From: Sphingomonas lenta
GTDB lineage: Bacteria; Pseudomonadota; Alphaproteobacteria; Sphingomonadales; Sphingomonadaceae
Direction: 5' to 3'
Length of the DNA: 64,000 nucleotides
Assembly (NCBI RefSeq): GCF_002288825.1
Contig: NZ_NSLI01000004.1
Span: forward strand, 432,501-496,500
A program made the translations under genes and the position numbers. The notes beneath the pieces were generated by a model, which was given only the letters and a program-made list of their open reading frames with translations, was not told where the DNA came from and searched no databases. Numbering within the stretch: the first letter of the stretch is position 1; every line of letters starts with the position of its first letter. Of this stretch, positions 57,688 to 64,000 are shown piece by piece.

Positions 57688-58658
57688 CCCAGCGTCGCCC
57701 GGCCCTGCACCGGGCCGGCGACGTCGGCGACGAGGTAGAGCGGCCGCCGCTTCGACTCGACGTAGAGGCGGCCGAGATATTCGCCGATCATGCCGAGCAC
57801 GAACATCTGCACCGCCGACAGCACCGTCACGACGAGCATCGTCGACGTCCAGCCCTGCACGGGGTCGCCCTGGAAATAGCCCCAGCCGATATAGAAGAGC
57901 AGCAGCATAGACGCCGCCGCCAGGATCACCGACGCGTGGCTGGCGAAGCGCAGCGGCGCCGTCGAGAAGCCCGTCACCGCGTCGAACGCCAGCCGGACCA
58001 TCTTGCCCAGCGGGTAGTTGGTCTCGCCGGCAAACCGCTCCGCGCGGTCGTACGGGAAAGGCACCTGCCGGAAGCCGATCCACGCCACCATGCCGCGGAT
58101 GAAGCGCGCCTGCTCGGGCAACGACAGGAACGCGTCGAGCGCGCGCCGGCTCATCAGCCGGAAATCTCCCGTGTCGAGCGGGATGGGCGTGTCCGTCACC
58201 CGATCGAGCAGCCGGTAGAAAAGCGCGGCGGTGGCGCGCTTGAACACCGTCTCGCCCTCGCGGCGGCGGCGAACGGCATAGACGACGTCCGCCTCCTCCT
58301 CGCGCATGACGCGGCGCATGTCGACGAGCAGCTCGGGCGGGTCCTGCAGGTCGGCGTCGATGATCAGGATCTGCTGGCCCGAGCACAGGTCGAGCCCCGC
58401 CGTCAGCGCCAGCTGGTGCCCGTGGTTGCGCGACAGGTTGATCGCGACCAGCCGCGGATCGCGCGCCGCGAGCCGCCGCATCACCGCCCAGCTGTCGTCG
58501 CGCGACCCGTCGTTGATGAGGACGAGCTCGTAATCCTCCCCCACCGCCGCCCGCGCCGCCGCCGACACGCGGGCGTGCAGCGGTTCGAGGTTGAGCGCTT
58601 CGTTATAGCAGGGGACGACGACGGAGAGCGCGGGACGGTGCATGGTGGGCGCGCTCAT
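57579..58658 (-). CDS. Family 2 glycosyltransferase, GtrB/ArnC-like
   Basis: A 359-residue enzyme: an N-terminal GT-A domain (LSVVVPCYNEALNLEPL, nucleotide-binding IIDADLQDPPELL with the DxD pair, LSRNHGHQLALTAGLD) and a C-terminal pair of helices (SVILAAASMLLLFYIGWGYF and TSTMLVVTVLSAVQMFVLGMIGEYLGRLY), the layout of undecaprenyl-phosphate glucosyl- or aminoarabinose transferases. It makes the lipid-linked sugar that GtrA flips. The ATG at 58658 is the chosen start (58643 and 58682 are in frame). A disordered C-terminal tail of ~40 residues reads antisense to the end of the methyltransferase gene. Confidence 0.93.
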   Translation of the reverse strand: MSAPTMHRPALSVVVPCYNEALNLEPLHARVSAAARAAVGEDYELVLINDGSRDDSWAVMRRLAARDPRLVAINLSRNHGHQLALTAGLDLCSGQQILIIDADLQDPPELLVDMRRVMREEEADVVYAVRRRREGETVFKRATAALFYRLLDRVTDTPIPLDTGDFRLMSRRALDAFLSLPEQARFIRGMVAWIGFRQVPFPYDRAERFAGETNYPLGKMVRLAFDAVTGFSTAPLRFASHASVILAAASMLLLFYIGWGYFQGDPVQGWTSTMLVVTVLSAVQMFVLGMIGEYLGRLYVESKRRPLYLVADVAGPVQGRATLGYRAEEPEAGAAPTGEAGTASVTMETPGVIGTLPTR

Positions 58659-58739
58659 ACGCGGGTCCGGCGAGCGCGTCATGGGGCAAGTTGTTTCAGG
58701 ATGAGCGAGGGACTATCCTGGAGTGACGGAGGACCTATG

Positions 58740-58988
58740 ATGGCGACTGTCATCAACATCAAGGACGCCGACGAGGCATTGGCCGGCTTGTACGATCGGC
58801 TCGCGGCGGGCGAGGAGATCGTGCTCGCGCGCGCGACCGGTCCTAGACTTAAGGTGGTTGCTCAACCCGCCCCGCCTGAGCGTTCGGGCAAGCGCGTGCC
58901 CGGCTCGATGCGCGGGCAGTTCACCGTCCCTGATAGCTTCTTCGACCCGCTTCCGGAAGAGGAGTTGCGCGCCTGGGAAGGCGGGTGA
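58740..58988 (+). CDS. Phd/YefM-type antitoxin
   Basis: An 82-residue protein with a small Phd-like DNA-binding start (VINIKDADEALAGLYDRLAAGEEIVLARA) and an acidic, extended C-terminus (FFDPLPEEELRAWEGG) that would wrap the toxin. It overlaps the downstream PIN-domain toxin gene by four bases (GTGA), the standard antitoxin-toxin layout. GGAGGA lies six bases before the ATG at 58740. Antitoxins of this kind autorepress their own operon. Confidence 0.9.
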   Translation: MATVINIKDADEALAGLYDRLAAGEEIVLARATGPRLKVVAQPAPPERSGKRVPGSMRGQFTVPDSFFDPLPEEELRAWEGG

Positions 58989-59371
58989 AGCTGCTCCTCG
59001 ACACTCATGCGCTTCTCTGGTGGCTGCTGGACGACCCTCGCCTGACGCGACGCGCGCGTGCAGAAATCGCTGCGCCGATGAACGACGTGTTCGTCAGCAG
59101 CATCTCCGCGATGGAGCTGGCGACCAAATTTCGAATAGGCAAACTGCCGGAAGCAGCGATGATTTCGGGCCGGTTCGTCGAGCGCATAGCACTGGAGCGC
59201 TTTCAGCCTTTGCCGATCGCGCTGGCGCATGCCGACGCGGCGGGCCTGCTTGCCATCCCACACCGCGATCCGTTTGATCGTTTCCTGATCGCCCAAGCGA
59301 TCGTGGACGATATGGAGCTGGTGTCCAACGAGGAACGGTTCGACGCATGGGGCGTCCGGCGGCTCTGGTAG
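58985..59371 (+). CDS. vapC: VapC-type PIN-domain toxin
   Basis: A 128-residue PIN-domain ribonuclease. Acidic residues for metal binding: Asp6 (LLLDTHALLWW), Glu44 (ISAMELATK), Asp95 and Asp98 (PHRDPFDRFLIAQA). The KLLLDTHALLWWLL start and SSISAMELA are typical of the VapC subgroup paired with Phd antitoxins, which cleave tRNA or rRNA. GTG start at 58985 is coupled to the antitoxin stop. It is followed directly by a Rpt1 copy. Confidence 0.93.
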   Translation: MKLLLDTHALLWWLLDDPRLTRRARAEIAAPMNDVFVSSISAMELATKFRIGKLPEAAMISGRFVERIALERFQPLPIALAHADAAGLLAIPHRDPFDRFLIAQAIVDDMELVSNEERFDAWGVRRLW

Positions 59372-59378
59372 TGCTTCA

Positions 59379-59447
59379 CGCGGCCGGCGGCGGGCGAAGC
59401 CAGCCGTCCGACGTCGGCGGCTCGGCCGCCGACGCGGGCCGCGCGGA
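59379..59447. repeat. Rpt1 copy 4
   Basis: A 69-base element: GCGGCCGGCGGCGGGC, the CCGTCCGACGTC core (about 59405-59415), and the hairpin CGGCGGC-TCG-GCCGCCG. It lies between the convergent vapC and rel genes and may act as their terminator. Confidence 0.7.
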
Positions 59448-59450
59448 GCG

Positions 59451-61553
59451 CTAAACCCGCGCCGCCGCGTGTACCGCGTCCGCCGCGCGGAGCGCCGCCA
59501 GCAGGCGCATCAGCTGGTGCAGGTCGTGCACCTCCACGTCGATGGTATTGGTGTGGTAGAGCGTGTCGCGGCTGTCCATGCGCATGCCGGTGATGTTGGC
59601 GCCGTGCTGGCCGATGATGGTGGCGATCACGCCAAGCGCGCCCGGCTGGTTCTTCACCTCGATCTGGATGCGCGCGATCGCGCCGTCGGCCTTGTCGCCC
59701 CAGCTGACGTCGACCCAATCGGTCTCGCCTTCCGCGCGCTCGGCCAACTCGCCCAGCACAGCGCAGTCGATGCGATGCACCTCGATGCCCGCGTCGGGGC
59801 GGCGCAGGCCGACGATGCGGTCGCCCGGCACCGGGCGGCAGCAATCCCCCAAGTCGAACGCGACGCCCGGCGTCAGCCCCTTGATCGAGATCGCCGACAG
59901 CTGCGGTACCGCCTGCGCCACATCGGCGCCCGCGGAACCGGGCATCAGCGCCTCCATGACCTGCGCGTCGGTCAGCTGCCGCCGCGCGATGGCATGCATC
60001 AGCGCCGCCTCGTCCGCCAGCTTCAACCTTTTCAGCGCGTGCGGCAGCGCGTCGGCGCTGAGCGGTGCCGGCAGGCGGCCGACGATGTCGTCGTAGATCT
60101 TGCGCCCGAGCTTGACGCCCTCGTCGCGCTCCTTGTGCCGCAGGTGGCGGCGGATCGCGGCGAGCGCCTTGCCGGTCGTGGCGATGTTGAGCCAGCCTGC
60201 TTGCGGCTCCTGCGCCTTGGAGCGCAGGATTTGCACCTGGTCGCCGTTCTCGATCACCGTCTTCAGCGACACGACGCGCCCGTTGATCTTGGCGCCCACC
60301 GCCTGATCGCCCAAATCGGTGTGGACGGCGTAAGCAAAGTCGATCGGCGTCGCGCCCTTGGGTAGCTGAATGAGCTCGCCGCGCGGCGTGAAGGCGAAGA
60401 TGCGGTCGGCGTACATCGCCATGCGCGTGTGCTCGAGCAGCTCCTCCGGGCTCCCCGCCGCGTCCAGGATCTCAACCAGGTCGCGCACCCAGCTGTGATT
60501 GCTGTCCGCACGCACCTTGCCTTCCTTATACGCCCAGTGCGCCGCCAGGCCGTGCTCCGCTTGGGCGTGCATCTCCGGGGTGCGCAGCTGCACCTCGATG
60601 CGCGCGTTCTCCGCGTGGATCACGGTGGTGTGCAGCGATCGGTAGCCGTTGCGCTTGGGCGTCGAGATGTAGTCCTTGAACCGCCCCGGCACGAACGGCC
60701 AGCGGCGGTGGATCACGCCCAGCGCGCGGTAGCAGTCGTCGACCGAGGGCACGATCGCGCGGAACGCCATGACGTCCGACAGCTGCTCGAACGAGATGTG
60801 CCGCTCGGCCATCTTCTTCCAGATGGAATAGGGGTGCTTCTCGCGGCCCGAGACCTCCGCCTCGACGCCCGCCTTGCCCAGCAGCGCCTTCAGCCCCCCT
60901 GCGATCTTCTCGATCTTAGCGCCGCCGCCTTCCTTCAGCTGCGCGAGCCGCCGCGTGATCGACTCGTACGCGCCCGGCTCGAGCTGCTCGAAGGCGAGCT
61001 CCTGCATCTCCTTCATGAACTCGTACATGCCGATCCGCTCGGCCAAGGGCGCGTAGATCTCCAGCGTCTCGCGCGCGATGCGCTTGCGCTTGTCCGGATT
61101 GCCAATGTGGTGGAGCGTGCGCATGTTGTGCAGCCGGTCGGCGAGCTTGACCAGGAGCACGCGGATGTCGTCCGACATCGCCAGCAGGAACTTGCGCAGG
61201 TTCTCGGCGGCGCGCTCGTTCTCCGTCTGCGCTTCGATCTTCGAAAGCTTGGTGACGCCGTCCACCAGCCGCGCGACGTTGGGGCCGAAGAGCTTGGCGA
61301 TCTCCTCGGGCGTCGCGACCGTGTCCTCGATCGTGTCGTGGAGGATGGCGGTCGCGATCGTCTCGTCGTCGAGGCGCAGGTCGGTCAGGATGCCCGCCAC
61401 CTCGATCGGGTGGCTGAAATAAGGGTCGCCGCTCGCCCGCTTCTGCGACCCGTGCGCCTTCATCGAGAAGACATAGGCGCGGTTGAGCAGCGCCTCGTCG
61501 GCCTGCGGGTCATAGTCGAGGACCCGGTCCACCAGTTCATACTGCCTCAGCAC
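59451..61553 (-). CDS. rsh: Bifunctional (p)ppGpp synthetase/hydrolase, Rel/SpoT type
   Basis: A 700-residue RSH protein. The hydrolase domain is active by motif (HD signature ILHDTIEDTVAT, ADRLHNMRTLHHI), the synthetase domain is complete (GRFKDYISTPKRNGYRSLHTTV, EVQLRTPEMHAQAEHGLAAHWAYKEG), with the RFKD pattern of bifunctional enzymes rather than EXDD of monofunctional RelA. TGS (FAFTPRGELIQLPKGATPIDFAYAVHT) and a C-terminal ACT domain (QPGALGVIATIIGQHGANITGM) follow. It sets the ppGpp level under starvation. The GTG at 61553 begins LRQYELVDRVLDYDP as in relatives. Confidence 0.96.
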   Translation of the reverse strand: MLRQYELVDRVLDYDPQADEALLNRAYVFSMKAHGSQKRASGDPYFSHPIEVAGILTDLRLDDETIATAILHDTIEDTVATPEEIAKLFGPNVARLVDGVTKLSKIEAQTENERAAENLRKFLLAMSDDIRVLLVKLADRLHNMRTLHHIGNPDKRKRIARETLEIYAPLAERIGMYEFMKEMQELAFEQLEPGAYESITRRLAQLKEGGGAKIEKIAGGLKALLGKAGVEAEVSGREKHPYSIWKKMAERHISFEQLSDVMAFRAIVPSVDDCYRALGVIHRRWPFVPGRFKDYISTPKRNGYRSLHTTVIHAENARIEVQLRTPEMHAQAEHGLAAHWAYKEGKVRADSNHSWVRDLVEILDAAGSPEELLEHTRMAMYADRIFAFTPRGELIQLPKGATPIDFAYAVHTDLGDQAVGAKINGRVVSLKTVIENGDQVQILRSKAQEPQAGWLNIATTGKALAAIRRHLRHKERDEGVKLGRKIYDDIVGRLPAPLSADALPHALKRLKLADEAALMHAIARRQLTDAQVMEALMPGSAGADVAQAVPQLSAISIKGLTPGVAFDLGDCCRPVPGDRIVGLRRPDAGIEVHRIDCAVLGELAERAEGETDWVDVSWGDKADGAIARIQIEVKNQPGALGVIATIIGQHGANITGMRMDSRDTLYHTNTIDVEVHDLHQLMRLLAALRAADAVHAAARV

Positions 61554-61603
61554 GCGGCCTAGATGAGGGCGCGCCCTGCTGCTTTGCAACAATTACTTGG
61601 CGC

Positions 61604-62101
61604 TCAGTCGGCCCGGTAGGCGATGAGGTAGCGGTGCGGCTCCGCGGGACGGAGCTCGGGCGGCTGCCGCGTCGCGAAATGCGGATGCGCGCCGTTGATC
61701 ATGAGCAGGACCGTCTCATCGCCGCCGTTCGGCCGGAAGCGCATCGTCGCGATCTGTCCGTCGCGGAAATCGTGCGCGTGCTCGATTTCGCCGCGTCCGG
61801 TGAGCGCACCGCGCAACGCTTCCAAATCCATGTCGGCGGGCAGCCGCCACGCGCCGAGCACGCGCTCCCTGTCCACCGCCGCGGAGCCCGGACCCGCGTG
61901 GGCAGGCGGGCGCGGATCAAGGTCGGGCGGCAGCGCGGTTTCCGCGAACGCCAGCACGCCCGACCCATCCCGGATGGTCTCATAGGAGATGGGCGTGGCG
62001 CCAGGCACCGTCAGCTGCATGGCGGACTGCTGACAGGCGGCGAGCCCGGTGGCAAGCGCCAGCATCGCCCAGTGCGCGCGCGCCATGCCGCCGTGCGTCA
62101 C
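61604..62101 (-). CDS. Small lipoprotein coupled to the 62098 gene, possible immunity or partner
   Basis: A 165-residue protein with a lipoprotein signal (AHWAMLALATGLAAC, lipobox LAAC) and a soluble domain I do not recognise (VLGAWRLPADMDLEALRGAL..., ATMRFRPNGGDETVLLMINGAHP). The GTG at 62101 overlaps the stop of the 62098 gene by four bases (GTGA), so it is probably co-translated; an ATG at 62086 also fits and keeps the signal. An envelope-anchored partner right after a large unassigned gene is the layout of an effector and its periplasmic immunity protein, but this is inference from position alone. Confidence 0.75.
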   Translation of the reverse strand: MTHGGMARAHWAMLALATGLAACQQSAMQLTVPGATPISYETIRDGSGVLAFAETALPPDLDPRPPAHAGPGSAAVDRERVLGAWRLPADMDLEALRGALTGRGEIEHAHDFRDGQIATMRFRPNGGDETVLLMINGAHPHFATRQPPELRPAEPHRYLIAYRAD

Positions 62102-63486
62102 CGGTCCATCGCGTGGCCGTTCATCACCTCGCTGACCGCGGCGATGAACTGCGCGCGCGCTTCGCCGGTGGGCAGCTCGCCCCGCGCGTTGCGCGGCATG
62201 CCGGCCTCGTGCATCGCGCTGAAGAAGTCTTGGCGGTCGCCGCTCGCCTTGTCCCCGACCGCCTCCGCGACCTGCTGCGTCACGATGCCGCCGATCCCGA
62301 CCGCGATCTGACCGCCGACCGGGAACGCGGCCGCCGCGGTGGACGCGCCGCCCGTCAGCAGCGACACCGAGAGCGCGCGCTGTTTCTCCGCATCGGCGTC
62401 GACGTTGGACGCGGCCGCCATCGCCGCCCCCGTGAAGTATCCGGACCGGACGGCGTTGCGGAAATCCTCGTTGTTCCCGTCGCGATCATAATCGTGGGCG
62501 AAACGCGCCGAATCCGTCTGGGTGTCGCCGGGGATCGGCTCGCCGCGGCGCACCTGCGCGCCCAACTGGCCGATCAGCCGCGTGTCTCCCCGGATCACGG
62601 CGACCTCGAGATAGTCGGTGAGGTGGCCCATGCCGACGTCGCGCAACGCCATCTGGTCGATCATGCCGCGCGGATCGGTGCGGATCAGCCCCGTCATCGC
62701 GTCGTAGAAGGGCGTGAGCGCCGGGAAGTCCTGGCCCGAAAACGGCATCTTCACCGCGTCGCGCAGCTCCTGCGAGCTCTGCGCGGCGTAGCCGAAGAAC
62801 TCGGTCCTGGTGGCGACGCTGCGCGACCGCGCCACCGCGGCGTAGAGTTGGCCGTACGCCTCCGAGCTCTCCGCGCCGCTGCGGTAGGAGTTGGTCGCCA
62901 GCGACTCGCGTTGCGCCGGCGTCAGCGCGCCCAGCGCCGCATCGATCTCGGCGGGCCGGTCCAGGTTGCCGATAACGCGCGCCACCACGTCCTCGGTGGT
63001 CGTGAAGTTGCCCACCCGCGTCCGGCCGTTCAGCGACTCGCCCATGCGGTCGACGAACTCCACCGCCGTGCGCCCGCCCGCGCGGCCGATCGCCGCGCCC
63101 AGCGCTTCGCCGTCGCCGACGAAGCGCGTGTTGTTCATCACCCGCACGAGCTGTGTCGCGTCCAGGTTCTCGGCCAGGTGGTTGTGGAAATCGCGCTTCT
63201 CGTTCGCCGACAAGCCGCCCCGCACGCCGTTGACCTCGCCGAGCCAATGGCCGAGCGTCTCGTCCGACAGGCGCGAGAAGACCGCCGACTGCTGCTCGGG
63301 CGTCAGCCCGTTCAGCGCCGCGCGCGCGTCCATCAGGTCGCCATGGCCGACGTCCCAATCGGTGAAGCCCTCGTCCAGCGCCGCCTCGATCCGCTCCACC
63401 GCGCGCCCGACCGGGTCGCTCCGCGCGGGCGGGGGCGGCGCGTAGCCGACGGGGTTGGTGGACTGAACTCCGACTAGATCCGCCAT
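62098..63486 (-). CDS. Unassigned 462-residue protein, candidate secreted effector
   Basis: No family is recognised. The protein has no signal peptide; a Pro-rich start (PVGYAPPPPARSDP) precedes helical segments with recurring patterns such as ALNGLTPEQQSAVF, GLSANEKRDFHNHLAENLD and ALTPAQRESLATNSY, and a D-rich loop DYDRDGNNEDF (possible calcium site). Near residues 372-411 there is a glycine/alanine-rich hydrophobic stretch (LTGGASTAAAAFPVGGQIAVGIGG) that could insert into a membrane. This make-up recalls large secreted or polymorphic-toxin-like proteins. It is coupled by GTGA to a lipoprotein gene. It could equally be a cytoplasmic structural protein. Confidence 0.7.
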   Translation of the reverse strand: MADLVGVQSTNPVGYAPPPPARSDPVGRAVERIEAALDEGFTDWDVGHGDLMDARAALNGLTPEQQSAVFSRLSDETLGHWLGEVNGVRGGLSANEKRDFHNHLAENLDATQLVRVMNNTRFVGDGEALGAAIGRAGGRTAVEFVDRMGESLNGRTRVGNFTTTEDVVARVIGNLDRPAEIDAALGALTPAQRESLATNSYRSGAESSEAYGQLYAAVARSRSVATRTEFFGYAAQSSQELRDAVKMPFSGQDFPALTPFYDAMTGLIRTDPRGMIDQMALRDVGMGHLTDYLEVAVIRGDTRLIGQLGAQVRRGEPIPGDTQTDSARFAHDYDRDGNNEDFRNAVRSGYFTGAAMAAASNVDADAEKQRALSVSLLTGGASTAAAAFPVGGQIAVGIGGIVTQQVAEAVGDKASGDRQDFFSAMHEAGMPRNARGELPTGEARAQFIAAVSEVMNGHAMDR

Positions 63487-63585
63487 GGCGACCGGCTCCG
63501 CGTTCTCGACGGCCCATCACGCCGTCCGACGGACGCGATGTGCCACAGGCCGCGGAGCCGGAATATAGTCGTTTCGCCTAGTCGC

Positions 63586-63942
63586 TCAGCGCGCGGCGAC
63601 GCCGGTCGGGGCCGTGCCGGCCACCTGCCGGGCGCGCGCGTTGCACTTGGCGAGGTCCTCGGCCCCGAGCGGCTCCCCGCCCGCCGAGAAGCTCCGCATC
63701 GGCCCCACGTCGCGCGCGAGCAGCTGGCAGAGCACCACCGGACGCTCGGGCGCGCGGGCCGCGAGATAGGCGCCGCCGGAACCCAGGCTCCACGGCGTCG
63801 ACCGGGTGATCACGCGGGTCTTGGCGGCGGGGGCGGCGGGCACCGCGACATAGTGCGCGGGCCCCTGCGCGTCCGCCGCACCGGCGGCGGAGAGCAGAAC
63901 GGCGGAGGCGGCGAGCGCGCCGGCGACGGAGAGGATGCGCAT
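63586..63942 (-). CDS. Small secreted protein, possibly of the CC_3452 family
   Basis: A 118-residue exported protein with signal peptide MRILSVAGALAASAVLLSAAGAADA and two cysteines in VVLCQLLARDVG and LAKCNARA. The pattern HYVAVPAAPAAKTRVITRST, then an aromatic Trp, VLCQLLA and KCNARAR is reminiscent of a small family I recall from Caulobacter as CC_3452, common in sphingomonads; this assignment is from memory and weak. AGGAG lies seven bases before the ATG. Function unknown. Confidence 0.65.
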   Translation of the reverse strand: MRILSVAGALAASAVLLSAAGAADAQGPAHYVAVPAAPAAKTRVITRSTPWSLGSGGAYLAARAPERPVVLCQLLARDVGPMRSFSAGGEPLGAEDLAKCNARARQVAGTAPTGVAAR

Positions 63943-64000
63943 GGGAAGCTCCTGTATTGGTCGGTTGCGAATCGCTACCTACTCTCCTAAGTTTCACGTT

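Noticed and set aside
62113..63477. 454-residue open frame antisense to the unassigned 462-residue gene
   Set aside because: Arg/Ala/Val-rich translation typical of a shadow frame; the reverse-strand gene has stop-start coupling to its neighbour and a plausible composition.

Overview
The window is about 70% G+C, densely coded, and almost certainly chromosomal DNA of a sphingomonad (Alphaproteobacteria, Sphingomonadales). This rests on gene content and order: an ATP12-type F1 chaperone gene, the rne-amidase-mrcA-prfB neighbourhood, an RF2 without the programmed frameshift, a bifunctional Rel, many ATGA/GTGA gene junctions, and several dispersed hairpin repeats of a kind common in these genomes. 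No phage, plasmid, transposase, CRISPR array, rRNA or tRNA gene was seen. The DEAD-box helicase is cut by the left edge.

Layout. 1-7.1 kb: DEAD-box helicase (partial), gmk, then a leftward run (lipoprotein, RluA-type pseudouridine synthase, HAD phosphatase, small membrane protein, ATP12), then OsmC between two related glycine-zipper proteins. 7.1-7.87 kb: a non-coding stretch with two copies of a two-hairpin repeat and a DnaA-box-like cluster. 7.87-17.6 kb: TRIC/UPF0126 channel, acetyltransferase and SppA, a MATE exporter, groES-groEL under a CIRCE element, Uma2, DUF3429, a beta-class GST and GDP-mannose pyrophosphorylase. 17.7-24.4 kb: the regulatory and sugar-transferase arm of a PEP-CTERM/exosortase system (EpsB-type transferase, PrsK, PrsR, TPR protein). 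24.4-35.7 kb: Uup ATPase, a PepSY protein with its two-component system, a luciferase-like oxidoreductase, a nucleotidase with dapD, a secreted RTX protein, a small P-loop protein, glpX and a CPBP protease. 35.8-41.5 kb: a secreted CocE-type hydrolase and a four-gene run (M48 protease, DsbA-like protein, ABC exporter). 41.8-52 kb: RNase E, cell-wall amidase, argB, a lipoprotein methyltransferase, prfB and PBP1A. 52-59.4 kb: YggT, folD, a small secreted protein, MarC, a GtrA/GT2/GT-C/methyltransferase glycan cluster and a Phd-VapC toxin-antitoxin pair. 59.4-64 kb: bifunctional Rel, then an unassigned 462-residue protein coupled to a lipoprotein gene, and a small secreted protein.

Five families of dispersed, mostly palindromic repeats were found by eye, 13 copies in all, and are called Rpt1 to Rpt5 here. 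Rpt1 is a two-hairpin element with a TCCGACGTC core (4 copies). Rpt2 is a roughly 145-bp 'cctcccccgc' element (3 copies, one with an internal insertion). Rpt3 is an 86-bp inverted repeat with CTTCGACAAGCTCAG ends (2 copies). Rpt4 is an 80-bp inverted repeat with CGACTAGGCTCGA (2 copies, one on each side of the CocE gene). Rpt5 is a GTCACCCC...GGGATGACG element (3 copies, two of them inside gene runs).

How the genes work together. Envelope biology dominates: peptidoglycan (PBP1A, amidase), exopolysaccharide and PEP-CTERM control (ManC, EpsB, PrsK, PrsR, TPR protein), lipid-linked glycan modification (GtrA, GT2, GT-C), export (ABC, MATE), and protein folding or quality control (GroESL, SppA, M48 protease, DsbA-like). 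The best candidates for something undescribed are the coupled 62098-63486 / 61604-62101 pair, the PEP-CTERM arm lacking its exosortase, and the repeats placed inside operons. All assignments are by reading; no database search was run.
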